From positions 1 through 64,000 of the forward strand of contig JBMHDL010000009.1 of NCBI GenBank assembly GCA_049889415.1: a stretch of 64,000 nt of DNA, written 5' to 3'. The first letter of the stretch is position 1, and each line of letters starts with the position of its first letter. Origin of the DNA: JAYQKL01 sp049889415 (GTDB lineage: Bacteria > Pseudomonadota > Alphaproteobacteria > RS24). Of this stretch, positions 52,392-62,182 are shown in pieces. Under the pieces are notes generated by a model, which saw only the letters and a list, made by a program, of their open reading frames with translations, did not search any database and had not been told where the DNA came from. The translations under genes were made by a program, and so were the position numbers.

Positions 52392-54275
52392 ATGGATCAG
52401 CAACCAGACATATACGGCATTGACAAATGGGGGACAGGCTTTGTCACAACCCTTGCCAATGGTCATCTTGGCCTGTGCCATCCCGGTAAACCGGACGCGC
52501 CCCCGGTTGACATAACCCTGATCCTGGAAAACCTGACCCATCGTGGCATATCAGCCCCGATCCTGTTGCGGGTCAGCAATTTTCTCCAACACAATATAGA
52601 ACAGATCAATCTGGCCTTTCAGGATGCAATTAGGGAAATCGGCTATCAGGGTACTTATCAGGGTGTTTTTCCGATTAAAGTCAATCAGCAGGCGCAGGTC
52701 ATTGAGCGGATTGTCGATTTCGGGCGCCCCTTTGCATTCGGACTGGAGGTCGGATCAAAGGCGGAGTTGCTGATTGCCCTGTCACAGGATCTGCCGGCAG
52801 AGGCCGCATTGGTCTGCAACGGGGTGAAGGACAATGAGTTCCTGCGCCTGGCGATGATGTCCCAGCGCCTTGGGTTCAACACATTCATTGTTCTGGAAAG
52901 CCCGCGGGAACTGGATATGGTGCTGAACCTGGCAGATGCACTGGGTGTCCGCCCGCAGTTGGGTGTCCGCATCAAACTCACCAACAGGGTCAGCGGAAAG
53001 TGGTCGCAGTCCAGCGGTGACCGCAGCACATTCGGCATGACCATCGCACAAATCATGGATGTGGTCTGCGCACTGCGTGCTCGGGGTTATCTTGATTGCC
53101 TGGTGCTGCAACACTCACATCTCGGATCTCAGGTTCCCAACATCATCGAAATCCGCATGGCGACACAGGAAGCATGCCGTTTTTTTGCTGAGTTGAGCAA
53201 AGAAGGGGCACCGTTGCAATATCTTGATCTCGGCGGCGGTCTCGGCGTTGATTATACCGGCGAGAAAACCGACAGTGTCAATTCCGCCAATTACAGCCTG
53301 CAGGAATATTGCCTGAACATCGTTGAGACGGTGACCTATGAAATGAATGAGAACGGCCTGGTCCATCCTGTCATTTTGACCGAAAGCGGCCGCGCTTGCG
53401 TCGCCCAGTCCTCCATGCTGCTGTTCAATGTGCTGGAAGCGACCCATTATGACAGCCAAACCGCGGTAGCCCCGGAAGCGGACGACCATCCTCTATTAAA
53501 AAACATGTATGCGGTAGAAAAATACCTGTCTGCGGAACGGCTGCAGGAATGCTGGAATGATTTGATCTTTTACCGTGACGAAATGCGGGCCTTGTTCCGG
53601 CGCAACCAGACCAGCCTGGCAATGACCGCCAAGGCGGAAAAACTCTATCTTTTTTACATGAGCAAAATTAAGTCCCTGCTCAACGGCCTTGCGGACATTA
53701 ATGATGACCTGCGCGAAGCCCTCGACCGTGTTTCCGACATATACCATTGCAATTTTTCTCTCTTCCAAAGCCTTCCGGATGTCTGGGCCATTGATCAAAT
53801 TCACCCAATTGCTCCAATCAGCCGCCATAATGAGGTGCCGACCCGGCATGTAATACTGAGCGACATCACCTGCGACAGTGACGGCAAAATTGACCGTTTT
53901 GTCCTTGGAAGCGGAATTTCCAAAACTCTGCCCGTCCATGAACCCGATGATGCGGACGACTATTATCTGTGCGTCTTTTTCATCGGCGCTTATCAGGAAA
54001 CGCTTGGCGATCTGCATAATCTGTTTGGCGACACCAATGTGGTGACGATTGAACTGGATGGAAATGGCGGCTTTGAGCTGGTCCATGAACTGGAGGGCGA
54101 CACGGTTGAGCAGGTTTTGAGCTATGTGGAATATGACCCGAAACAGATGATTGATGATTTCAAGAAGATCGCTGAAAAAGGCGTAAAGCGTGGCAAGATC
54201 ACCGCATCCGACCGACGCGACATCATCCGGGATTTCAAGGAGAGCATTCAGGGCTACACCTATTATGAGTCTTGA
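52392..54275 (+). CDS. speA: Biosynthetic arginine decarboxylase
   Basis: PLP and Mg2+-dependent enzyme of the alanine-racemase fold that makes agmatine from arginine. The opening YGIDKWGTGFVTTLANGHLGL is a SpeA mark. The PLP lysine lies in GVFPIKVNQQ, followed by GLEVGSKAELLIAL. The mid-domain has LQHSHLGSQVPNI and YLDLGGGLGVDYTG; ESGRACVAQSS carries further cofactor contacts. 627 residues. It starts the polyamine operon. Confidence 0.96.
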   Translation: MDQQPDIYGIDKWGTGFVTTLANGHLGLCHPGKPDAPPVDITLILENLTHRGISAPILLRVSNFLQHNIEQINLAFQDAIREIGYQGTYQGVFPIKVNQQAQVIERIVDFGRPFAFGLEVGSKAELLIALSQDLPAEAALVCNGVKDNEFLRLAMMSQRLGFNTFIVLESPRELDMVLNLADALGVRPQLGVRIKLTNRVSGKWSQSSGDRSTFGMTIAQIMDVVCALRARGYLDCLVLQHSHLGSQVPNIIEIRMATQEACRFFAELSKEGAPLQYLDLGGGLGVDYTGEKTDSVNSANYSLQEYCLNIVETVTYEMNENGLVHPVILTESGRACVAQSSMLLFNVLEATHYDSQTAVAPEADDHPLLKNMYAVEKYLSAERLQECWNDLIFYRDEMRALFRRNQTSLAMTAKAEKLYLFYMSKIKSLLNGLADINDDLREALDRVSDIYHCNFSLFQSLPDVWAIDQIHPIAPISRHNEVPTRHVILSDITCDSDGKIDRFVLGSGISKTLPVHEPDDADDYYLCVFFIGAYQETLGDLHNLFGDTNVVTIELDGNGGFELVHELEGDTVEQVLSYVEYDPKQMIDDFKKIAEKGVKRGKITASDRRDIIRDFKESIQGYTYYES

Positions 54276-54298
54276 GGGATTGAGAGAAAGGCACATTT

Positions 54299-55516
54299 AT
54301 GTCTAGTATTTTGGTGATAGGCGCCGGCGGCGTCGGGTCGGTTGCAGCGCACAAAATGGCCATGCATGCGGATATTTTCACCGACATCACACTGGCCAGC
54401 CGGCGGGTCGCAAAATGTGATGCCATTGCCGAAAGCGTGCGGAAGCGCTGCGGGGTGACCATCCGCACGGCCGAACTGGACGCTGATGATGTTGACCAAA
54501 CCATCCGGCTAATTGAGGCCGTTCAACCCAAGCTGGTGGTCAATTTGGCTCTGCCTTATCAGGATCTGGCAATCATGGAAGCCTGCCTGGCCACGGGCGT
54601 GCATTATCTCGATACCGCCAATTACGAACCCAGAGACGAAGCCAAATTCGAATATCATTGGCAATGGGCCTATCAGGAACGCTTCGAGCAGGCCGGCCTG
54701 ATGGCATTGTTGGGGTCGGGCTTTGATCCGGGCGTGACCAATGTGTTCACGGCCCATATCGCCAAGCATTGTCTGGATGAGCTGCACAGCCTCGATATTC
54801 TTGATTGCAATGGCGGCGATCACGGCCAGCATTTCGCCACCAACTTCAATCCCGAAATCAATATTCGCGAAGTAACCGCCAATGCGCGTCATTGGGAGAA
54901 ACTCAACGGTACGGGGGCATGGGTCGAAAGCCCGGCCTTATCACACAAACAGGTTTTCGACTTTCCGGAGGTCGGCGTGCGCAACATGTATCTGATGTAT
55001 CATGAGGAGTTGGAGAGCCTGTCGAAAAACTATCCGACCCTCAACCGGGCGCGATTCTGGATGACTTTCGGCGATGCTTATCTCAAGCATTTGGAGGTTT
55101 TACAGAATGTCGGCATGACCGCAATCGAACCGGTTCTTTATGAAGGGCACGAAATTGTGCCATTGCAATTCCTCAAGGCCGTATTGCCGGAGCCGGCGAG
55201 CCTTGGGCAAAGTACCACGGGCAAAACCTGCATCGGCAACATCATCACCGGCCTGAAAGACGGGCGGGAAAAAACCTTTTATGTGTATAATATCTGCGAC
55301 CATGAGCAGTGTTTTGACGAAGTCGGTGCACAGGCAGTCAGCTATACGACCGGCGTACCGGCCATGATCGGCGCCGCCCTGATGGTGCAGGGTGTTTGGG
55401 ATAAAAAGGGCGTGGTCAATATGGAAGAGCTGAATCCGGACCCGTTCATGGCTATGCTGAACGAAAACGGCCTACCCTGGCAGCTCAGGGAATTGGACGC
55501 GCCGGTCGATTTCTGA
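54299..55516 (+). CDS. Carboxynorspermidine/carboxyspermidine dehydrogenase
   Basis: NADPH-dependent enzyme that condenses putrescine or diaminopropane with aspartate semialdehyde to give carboxyspermidine or carboxynorspermidine. It is a saccharopine-dehydrogenase-fold protein: Rossmann motif VIGAGGVGSVAAHKMA, then VNLALPYQDLAIMEACLATG and YLDTANYEPRDEA, GSGFDPGVTN and DILDCNGGDHGQHFATNFNP (in parts). The next genes carboxyspermidine decarboxylase and agmatinase fix its role. 405 residues. The gap from speA is 23 bases. Confidence 0.92.
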   Translation: MSSILVIGAGGVGSVAAHKMAMHADIFTDITLASRRVAKCDAIAESVRKRCGVTIRTAELDADDVDQTIRLIEAVQPKLVVNLALPYQDLAIMEACLATGVHYLDTANYEPRDEAKFEYHWQWAYQERFEQAGLMALLGSGFDPGVTNVFTAHIAKHCLDELHSLDILDCNGGDHGQHFATNFNPEINIREVTANARHWEKLNGTGAWVESPALSHKQVFDFPEVGVRNMYLMYHEELESLSKNYPTLNRARFWMTFGDAYLKHLEVLQNVGMTAIEPVLYEGHEIVPLQFLKAVLPEPASLGQSTTGKTCIGNIITGLKDGREKTFYVYNICDHEQCFDEVGAQAVSYTTGVPAMIGAALMVQGVWDKKGVVNMEELNPDPFMAMLNENGLPWQLRELDAPVDF

Positions 55517-55540
55517 TCCTTACAACCACAGGTACAAGCC

Positions 55541-56701
55541 ATGATGTCGACAAAATCATACAGCGCCGGACGGTTTGCGGACTTTGATCTGATGCGGGTA
55601 CCAAGCCCCTGTTTTGTTGTCGACGAAGCGGCAGTCCGCCGCAATCTAACCGTGTTGTCCGGTTTGGCTGAGGCGTCCGGGTGCAAAATCCTCGGCGCCT
55701 TGAAAGCGTTTTCCTTCTGGCGTCTGGCGCCTCTTATATCCCAGCATGTGGCCGGCAGCTGCGCCTCCGGCCTGTGGGAAGCAAAACTGGCCCATAAACA
55801 TTACGGCGGCGAGGTTGAGACCTTTTCCCCAGCTTATAAAGCCGCTGAAATGGATGACATCGCAAGCCTATCAGACCATGTCGTGTTTAACACACCGGCG
55901 CAGCTCGAAACCTTCGCAATGCAGGCAAAGGCCAAGGGCGCATCGCTGGGCCTGCGCATTAATCCGCAACACTCCGAGGGGCCGGTGGAGAGATATGACC
56001 CCTGCGCGCGCGGCTCCCGGCTTGGCTGGCCGATTTCCCAACTCACAGCCGACCATCTTACTATAGTGGACGGGCTGCATCTTCATACATTGTGCGAACA
56101 GGGCTTTGAGCCTCTGCAGCGGACATGGGCAGCCATTGAAGCAAAACTGCTCCCCTTCGCCGGGCAACTGCAATGGCTCAATCTTGGTGGTGGGCATTTG
56201 ATCACGTCGCCAGATTATGACATCGCGGCCTTAACCCGGTTTTTGCAGGACCTTGCAAAAAACATGCAGGCCCAGATTTATCTCGAGCCGGGAACAGCCA
56301 TCGCTTTTGACGCCGGCATTCTGGTCGGCGAGGTTTTAGATGTCATGGACAATGATGGGCCGAACGCCATTCTGGACATCTCAGCGACCTGTCACATGCC
56401 GGATGTGCTGGAAGCCCCCTATCGCCCGGCCTTGCTGGGAGAAGACCCTGAGGGCACCAAAATTCGGTTGGGCGGGCCAAGCTGCCTTGCCGGTGACGTC
56501 ATCGGGACTTATGGATTTAACACGGTGCCGGCCCCGGGCCAGCGTCTCGCCTTTCTGGATCAGGCACATTATTCCATGGTCAAAACCACCACATTCAATG
56601 GCGTGCAGCTTCCCAGCCTCGCGCTTTGGAACAGCGAAACGGATGCTTTGGAAATTGTCAAAAACTTCACTTATGCGGATTTCGAGGGGCGTTTGTCATG
56701 A
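55541..56701 (+). CDS. nspC: Carboxynorspermidine/carboxyspermidine decarboxylase
   Basis: PLP enzyme of the alanine-racemase fold that decarboxylates the product of the previous enzyme to spermidine or norspermidine. The PLP lysine is in ILGALKAFSFW. GSCASGLWEAKLA and GLRINPQHSEG follow, then LHLHTLCEQGFEP, WLNLGGGHLITSPDY and the catalytic-Cys-containing SATCHMPDVLEAPYRP. 386 residues. The start may be 55541 or the adjacent ATG at 55544. Its stop overlaps the agmatinase start. Confidence 0.93.
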   Translation: MMSTKSYSAGRFADFDLMRVPSPCFVVDEAAVRRNLTVLSGLAEASGCKILGALKAFSFWRLAPLISQHVAGSCASGLWEAKLAHKHYGGEVETFSPAYKAAEMDDIASLSDHVVFNTPAQLETFAMQAKAKGASLGLRINPQHSEGPVERYDPCARGSRLGWPISQLTADHLTIVDGLHLHTLCEQGFEPLQRTWAAIEAKLLPFAGQLQWLNLGGGHLITSPDYDIAALTRFLQDLAKNMQAQIYLEPGTAIAFDAGILVGEVLDVMDNDGPNAILDISATCHMPDVLEAPYRPALLGEDPEGTKIRLGGPSCLAGDVIGTYGFNTVPAPGQRLAFLDQAHYSMVKTTTFNGVQLPSLALWNSETDALEIVKNFTYADFEGRLS

Positions 56702-57570
56702 CAATCGAACATATCTCAGACCAGTTTTTGGGCGAGGAGCTTTTGGATTCAGAAAATCGCCGCGACACAGCACGTTTTCAGGTTATCCCCTGCGGACTGG
56801 AGAAAACCGTGTCCTACGGCACAGGGACGGCACACGGGCCGGCCGCCATTATTGCCGCTAGCCATCAGCTGGAACGCCTGTTTGAAGGTCTGGAACCCGC
56901 CAAAGCAGGCATATTCACCCATCCATCGATCGATTGCACCCAGCCGATTGACGCTGCCCTGCAGGATTTACGACAGCTGACGGGGGAAATCACATCCAAT
57001 GGACAGATCCCCGTCACTCTGGGTGGCGAACATTCCCTGTCATACGGGGCGGTCATGGGGGTTGTTGATGCCCTGCAAGAGCCGGTCGGTCTGGTGCATA
57101 TTGACGCCCATGCCGATTTCCGAGACGCTTATCAAGGGCACAAGCACTCGCATGCTAGCGTCATGAATTTGCTGGCCAAAGAGGGGCTCCCCATGGCGAG
57201 CTTTGGGGTGCGAGCGTTATCGCAAGAAGAAGATGAGGCACGGCGCACCCATGGCGTCATCACCTATGACGCCGTCATGCTGGTGCGTCAAAATATAGCC
57301 TGCGTGGAATTGCCGGCGGATTTTCCGGAAAACATATATGTGACTTTTGACCTTGATGGGCTGGACCCGAGTGTTCTGCCGGCCACCGGCACACCGGTGC
57401 CGGGCGGTCTTGGTTATTATCAGGCACTGGATCTGGTGCGTACCAGCCTGGCCGGACGCCGCTGTGTCGGGATTGACGTGGTTGAGCTTGCACCCGCTTC
57501 AGGCCAGACCTATAGTGAGTTCACCGCCGCACAAATATCCTATGCGCTCATGGGATATGCACTTGTTTAA
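56698..57570 (+). CDS. speB: Agmatinase
   Basis: Mn2+ ureohydrolase that turns agmatine into putrescine and urea. Metal motifs are GGEHSLSYGAV, HIDAHADFRD and TFDLDGLDPS; the start of the domain carries VSYGTGTAHGPAAI. Start 56698 (ATGA overlap with the decarboxylase stop) is chosen because it begins the domain; codons upstream lie in the preceding gene. 290 residues. It completes the arginine to spermidine operon. Confidence 0.93.
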   Translation: MTIEHISDQFLGEELLDSENRRDTARFQVIPCGLEKTVSYGTGTAHGPAAIIAASHQLERLFEGLEPAKAGIFTHPSIDCTQPIDAALQDLRQLTGEITSNGQIPVTLGGEHSLSYGAVMGVVDALQEPVGLVHIDAHADFRDAYQGHKHSHASVMNLLAKEGLPMASFGVRALSQEEDEARRTHGVITYDAVMLVRQNIACVELPADFPENIYVTFDLDGLDPSVLPATGTPVPGGLGYYQALDLVRTSLAGRRCVGIDVVELAPASGQTYSEFTAAQISYALMGYALV

Positions 57571-57595
57571 GGACTGTAAGTAGAGGGTAACCACC

Positions 57596-58888
57596 ATGAC
57601 TGAGTCGAAAAATCCAGAAACCATTGTTCTTCATTCCGGGTGGCGCAACGACCCGACTACTGGCTCCGTCGCGGTTCCGATTCACCAGACAACCAGCTAT
57701 CAGTTCAATGACACGGAGCATGCGTCAAACCTGTTCGCCCTGTCAGAGCTTGGCAATATCTATACCCGACTGATGAACCCGACCACTGATGTTCTGGAAC
57801 AGCGCGTAGCAACACTTGAAGGCGGCGCGGCGGCACTCGGGGTTGCCTCCGGGCAGACGGCTTCGGCCATGGCCATTCAGAACATCGCCCGCGCCGGTGA
57901 CAATATTGTTTCCTCGACCGACCTTTACGGTGGCACCTGGAACCTATTTTCCAACACTCTGAAGGATATGGGCATTGAGGTGCGCTTTGTCGACCCGGCC
58001 GACCCTGCAGCCTTTGAACAGGCTACTGATGAAAACACCCGCGCCTATTACGCTGAAACACTGCCCAATCCGAAACTGCAGGTCTTCCCGATCAAGGCCG
58101 TCTCCGATATTGGCCGCAAGCACGGCATACCGCTGATCATGGACAATACCGCAGCACCCGTCATTTGCCGTCCGTTTGATCACGGCGCCGCCATCATTGT
58201 TTACAGCTCGACCAAATATATTGGCGGTCACGGCACATCAATCGGCGGCTTGATTGTCGATGGCGGCAATTTCGATTGGGAGGGCGCCGGTCAGCGCCAG
58301 CCTATGCTCAACAACCCGGACCCGTCTTATCACGGTGCCGTGTGGACGGAGGCCGTCAAACCGCTCGGCCCGATTGCTTATATTTTGAAAGCCCGCACGA
58401 CCCTGTTGCGCGACCTGGGCGGCGCCATGAGCCCGTTCAACGCCTTTATGTTCCTGCAAGGCATGGAAACCCTGCCCCTGCGCATGCGGGCGCACTGCGA
58501 AAACGCCAATGCTGTTGCCGCTTTTCTGAAACAGCAGCCACAGGTGACCTCAGTCATTCATCCAAGTCTGATGGAAGGTGACCACCGCCAGCGCGCCGAT
58601 GCGGTTTTGTCAGGCGGCTATGGCGCCCTGCTCGGCTTTGAACTGGCTGGCGGTGTTGAGGCCGGCAAAGCCTTCATCAATGCGCTGGAGCTTCTTTATC
58701 ACGTCGCCAATATCGGGGATGCCCGCTCGCTCGCCATCCACCCGGCCAGCACCACCCACAGCCAGTTGAACGCCGAAGAGCAGCTGGCCTCGGGTGTGAC
58801 GCCCGGCTATGTCCGCCTGTCCATCGGCATTGAGCATATTGACGACATCCTGGCTGACATCTCTCGGGCTTTAAAAGCCGCCGGTTAA
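57596..58888 (+). CDS. metY: O-acetylhomoserine sulfhydrylase (MetY)
   Basis: PLP enzyme that forms homocysteine from O-acetylhomoserine and sulfide. The PLP lysine sits in YSSTKYIGGHGTSIGG; the N-terminus LHSGWRNDPTTGSVAVPIHQTTSY (in parts) and YTRLMNPTTDVLEQR are MetY text. ASGQTASAMAIQNI and MDNTAAPVICRPFDHG fit too. 430 residues. The gene starts 26 bases after speB and may be co-transcribed, though no functional tie is obvious. It is a second route beside the SAM-II controlled metZ. Confidence 0.93.
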   Translation: MTESKNPETIVLHSGWRNDPTTGSVAVPIHQTTSYQFNDTEHASNLFALSELGNIYTRLMNPTTDVLEQRVATLEGGAAALGVASGQTASAMAIQNIARAGDNIVSSTDLYGGTWNLFSNTLKDMGIEVRFVDPADPAAFEQATDENTRAYYAETLPNPKLQVFPIKAVSDIGRKHGIPLIMDNTAAPVICRPFDHGAAIIVYSSTKYIGGHGTSIGGLIVDGGNFDWEGAGQRQPMLNNPDPSYHGAVWTEAVKPLGPIAYILKARTTLLRDLGGAMSPFNAFMFLQGMETLPLRMRAHCENANAVAAFLKQQPQVTSVIHPSLMEGDHRQRADAVLSGGYGALLGFELAGGVEAGKAFINALELLYHVANIGDARSLAIHPASTTHSQLNAEEQLASGVTPGYVRLSIGIEHIDDILADISRALKAAG

Positions 58889-58922
58889 AACGGTCATGGC
58901 ACAGGAGACAGGGGAAATAGAC

Positions 58923-59768
58923 ATGTCCATGCAGACAGTGGTGACGGAAACGGATGACAAGCTACTTCACATCACGCTGAACCGTCCGGACAAGCTCAAC
59001 GCCCTGTCCCCGACGCTTCTGAAAGAGTTGAAGCAGGTGCTGGACGCTGCAGCGGTCAATCCAGAAATTTCCGTCGTGGTGTTGAAAAGCACCGGCCCCG
59101 TCTTCTCACCGGGCTATGACATCAGCGAAGAAAACTGGATCATTTCGCAGTTCCCGGCTGATTATCCCGACGGTGTAGAGTTACAAAAAGATCGCGAGGA
59201 TATTCATCAATTACTGGATTACTGGCTGGACTTATGGAAATTTCCCAAGCCGATCGTCACCCGTGTGCAAGGCCCGTGCCTGTCGGGGGCCGGCGAGCTG
59301 ATCGCCATGTCAGACATTGTAATCGCCGGTAAAGCCGCCCGGTTCGGGCATCCGGCCGCCCGCGATTTGGGCATACCACCCACCGTATTTTTATGGCCGC
59401 TCCTGATCGGAATGCGCAAGACCAAGGAGCTGCTTTACACAGCTAGATTGATTGACGCGGATGAGGCCGTCCGATATGGGCTGATTAATGAGGTTGTTGA
59501 CGATGACGCCCTGGACGAGCGGGTTCTGGAAATCGCCCGTGATATTGCACGCTCTCCTGTCAATCATCTCAGCTTGTTGAAGGAGTCAGCCAACGCTTGG
59601 TATGAGAATATGGGCTTCGAGCCGTCGGCGCGCAGGGCGGCCGATCTTGATGCCGTTTTCCACCAAAGCTTGACCTTTCGTGAGTTTTTCAAGACGGTGA
59701 AGGAAAAAGGCATGAAGGTGGCCCTGAAAATCCGTCAGGAACGCTATGGCACGTCCGGGAAAGATTAA
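58923..59768 (+). CDS. Enoyl-CoA hydratase/isomerase family protein
   Basis: Crotonase-fold enzyme of 281 residues. The start block LLHITLNRPDKLNALSPTLL and the CoA-binding loops SPGYDISEENW and VQGPCLSGAGELIAMSDIVIA are typical. The catalytic Glu found in strict hydratases (GGG-E) has a Ser-Gly-Ala-Gly-Glu context here, so a related reaction on a CoA ester is possible. Start 58923 has AGGGGAAATAG upstream. It is followed by the two acyl-CoA dehydrogenases, giving a degradation-type cluster. Confidence 0.87.
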   Translation: MSMQTVVTETDDKLLHITLNRPDKLNALSPTLLKELKQVLDAAAVNPEISVVVLKSTGPVFSPGYDISEENWIISQFPADYPDGVELQKDREDIHQLLDYWLDLWKFPKPIVTRVQGPCLSGAGELIAMSDIVIAGKAARFGHPAARDLGIPPTVFLWPLLIGMRKTKELLYTARLIDADEAVRYGLINEVVDDDALDERVLEIARDIARSPVNHLSLLKESANAWYENMGFEPSARRAADLDAVFHQSLTFREFFKTVKEKGMKVALKIRQERYGTSGKD

Positions 59769-59809
59769 ACCACACCACAATTCAAAATAAATAACAGGGG
59801 GAAGACATC

Positions 59810-61009
59810 ATGAGTGATTTGGAAGAGTTCAGGCAGGAAACCCGTGCATGGTTGGAGGAAAACTGCCCGCACTCCATGCGCACACCGATGCCGGATGACG
59901 AGTCGCCCTGGGGCGGCCGCAATCCGACCTTCAAGAACCCAGACACAAAACTCTGGCTTGACCGCATGGTCGAAAAAGGCTGGACGGCCCCCGGCTGGCC
60001 GGTTGACTATGGCGGCGGCGGATTAAGCAAGGCCGAAGAGTCCATACTCAACCAGGAACTCCGGCGTATCGGAGCGCGCCCCGCCCTCACAAGTTTCGGT
60101 GTCTGGATGCTTGGCCCAGCGCTTCTGGAGTTCGCCTCTGAGGAACAGAAGCGGAAATATTTGCCGCCAATCACCCGCGGTGAAATCAGATGGTGTCAGG
60201 GCTATTCGGAACCCGGTTCCGGCTCCGACCTGGCCGGTCTGCAGACCCGCGCCGAAGACAAGGGCGACCATTATCTCGTCAACGGCCAGAAAGTCTGGAC
60301 CAGCTATGCCGATCAGGCCGACTGGATGTTCTGTCTGGTCAGAACCGACACAAGCGTGAAGCATGAGGGCATTTCGTTTCTGCTCATTGACATGGCCACC
60401 CAGGGCGTGGAGGCGCGGCCGATCAAACTGATCTCCGGCAAGTCACCCTTCTGCGAAACCTTCCTGACCGACGTCAAAGTGCCGAAGGAAAACCTTGTCG
60501 GTGAATTGAACAAGGGCTGGACCATCGCCAAACGGCTTTTGGAGCATGAACGTGCCATGGTGTCCGGCATGAATATGGGCAGCGGTGAAGCCGCGATGGG
60601 CGGCATGGAACAGTTGGCCAAAGACATTTACGGCGAACTTGACGGCATGATTGCCGAACCGGTCATGCGCGACAAGGTGGTTCGCCATAAAATGGATGAA
60701 GAGGCGTTCGGGCTGACCCTGCGGCGCACCGCAGAATTGGCGAAAGCCGGTAAAGGCGTAGGTGCGGCTGCGTCCATGTTCAAATATTACGGTACCGAGA
60801 TGAACAAACGCCGGTTCGAGCTGCTGCTGGAACTGATGGGGACCCGTGCGCTCGCGACCGAAGGTGATGACTATGAGGCGCATGAGCTTGGCATGTCGAG
60901 TCAGTGGTTACGCTCAAAGGGCAATTCCATTGAAGGCGGTACCACGGAAGTTCAGCTCAATGTGATTGCCAAGCGCGTCTTGGACCTGCCTGAAGGGGGG
61001 CAATCCTGA
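59810..61009 (+). CDS. Acyl-CoA dehydrogenase, subunit with catalytic glutamate
   Basis: FAD-dependent acyl-CoA dehydrogenase of 399 residues. The FAD/substrate text GYSEPGSGSDLAGLQTRA and NGQKVWTSYADQADWM is standard. The C-terminus has the catalytic-Glu region GNSIEGGTTEVQLNVIAKRVLDLP. The next gene starts within its stop codon and encodes a second dehydrogenase, so the two may form a heteromeric enzyme. The substrate class is unknown. Confidence 0.88.
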   Translation: MSDLEEFRQETRAWLEENCPHSMRTPMPDDESPWGGRNPTFKNPDTKLWLDRMVEKGWTAPGWPVDYGGGGLSKAEESILNQELRRIGARPALTSFGVWMLGPALLEFASEEQKRKYLPPITRGEIRWCQGYSEPGSGSDLAGLQTRAEDKGDHYLVNGQKVWTSYADQADWMFCLVRTDTSVKHEGISFLLIDMATQGVEARPIKLISGKSPFCETFLTDVKVPKENLVGELNKGWTIAKRLLEHERAMVSGMNMGSGEAAMGGMEQLAKDIYGELDGMIAEPVMRDKVVRHKMDEEAFGLTLRRTAELAKAGKGVGAAASMFKYYGTEMNKRRFELLLELMGTRALATEGDDYEAHELGMSSQWLRSKGNSIEGGTTEVQLNVIAKRVLDLPEGGQS

Positions 61010-62172
61010 TGCCTGGAAACAACCCGCCTCACAGCAGTTTTGTCCTGTCTGAGGAACATGTGCTGCTGCAGGATATGGCACGGCAGTTCTTCCGCGAGGA
61101 TGTCGCCGTCGCCAATCTCCGTAGATTGCGGGATGAGGACAATCCGGACGGGATTGATCGCGACGTATGGGCCAAAGCAGTGGAGCTGGGCTTTGCCGGC
61201 ATTTTGATTCCGGAGGCATATGGCGGCACGGATTTCGGCATGGTGGGCATGGGGCTTGTCATGCAGGAAGCCGGCCGGTGTCTGGCCGCCACGCCCCTGC
61301 TGTCCAGCTCTATCATCAGTGCCTCTCTTATTCTGAGCGCCGGCAGTGACGCGCAGAAGCAGGCCCTGTTGCCCGGCCTTGCAAGTGGTGAGATGTTGGT
61401 TTCACTGGCGCTTGAGGAGACAGGTCATCACAACCCGTCAATGACGTCGCTGCCCGCAGAGACCGATGGCGACGGGCTGATGCTGAGCGGCAACAAGACT
61501 TTTGTTCAAGACGGGCATATTGCTGATCAGTTCATTGTCGCCGTCCGAACCAGCGGCAAGGCCGGAGATGATGACGGGATAACCTTATGTCTGGTGGATG
61601 CCAAAGCCGATGGTGTCCGTGTGACCCGCACCGGCATGGTGGACAGCCGTAATGCTGCGGAAGTCGTTTTCAGTCAGGTCAAGGTCAGCAAAAACGACAT
61701 ACTCGGCCCGCATGGTGGCGGGCTGCCGGCGCTTGAGGCGGCGTTGGATATGGGCCGCATTGCGCTGTCAGCTGAAATCCTTGGCGCGGTCGAGGAAGTG
61801 TTTGACCGCACACTTGACTATCTTAAGGAACGCAAACAGTTTGGAGTGCCAATCGGCAGCTTTCAGGCTCTGCGCCATAGGGCTGCACATATGTTCAGTG
61901 AAATTGAGGTCTGCAGATCAGTCGTCGCCTATGCCTTGGCGCAGGCCGATAAGAAAACCAATCATCTACCGCGCCTCGCAAGTCTCGTCAAAGCCCGCCT
62001 GGGGGAAGCCTCAACCCTGGTCACCAATGAAGGTTTGCAGATGCATGGCGGCATCGGCATGACAGATGATGTGGATATCGGCCTGTTCATGAAACGTGCC
62101 CGCGTGCAGGTGCAGCATTTGGGCGATTCGCGCTATCACCGCGACAGATATGCCCGCCTCAGCGGTTATTAG
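61009..62172 (+). CDS. Acyl-CoA dehydrogenase-like subunit lacking the usual catalytic-Glu motif
   Basis: Acyl-CoA dehydrogenase family protein of 387 residues, co-translated with the upstream one (1-base overlap). The N-terminal helical domain (ARQFFREDVAVANLRRLRDE) and LEAALDMGRIALSAEILGAVEEVFDRT (in parts) are as in the family. The C-terminal region has HGGIGMTDDVDIGLFMKRARV and then HLGDSRYHRDRYARL, with no EGT/EGG catalytic-Glu motif. A paired-subunit enzyme like the FadE26/27 or ChsE type is inferred. Confidence 0.82.
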   Translation: MPGNNPPHSSFVLSEEHVLLQDMARQFFREDVAVANLRRLRDEDNPDGIDRDVWAKAVELGFAGILIPEAYGGTDFGMVGMGLVMQEAGRCLAATPLLSSSIISASLILSAGSDAQKQALLPGLASGEMLVSLALEETGHHNPSMTSLPAETDGDGLMLSGNKTFVQDGHIADQFIVAVRTSGKAGDDDGITLCLVDAKADGVRVTRTGMVDSRNAAEVVFSQVKVSKNDILGPHGGGLPALEAALDMGRIALSAEILGAVEEVFDRTLDYLKERKQFGVPIGSFQALRHRAAHMFSEIEVCRSVVAYALAQADKKTNHLPRLASLVKARLGEASTLVTNEGLQMHGGIGMTDDVDIGLFMKRARVQVQHLGDSRYHRDRYARLSGY

Positions 62173-62182
62173 GGAGCGGATA

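Noticed and set aside
53496..54296. 266-codon minus-strand frame opposite speA
   Set aside because: Fully antisense to a complete arginine decarboxylase, with no family match by eye.
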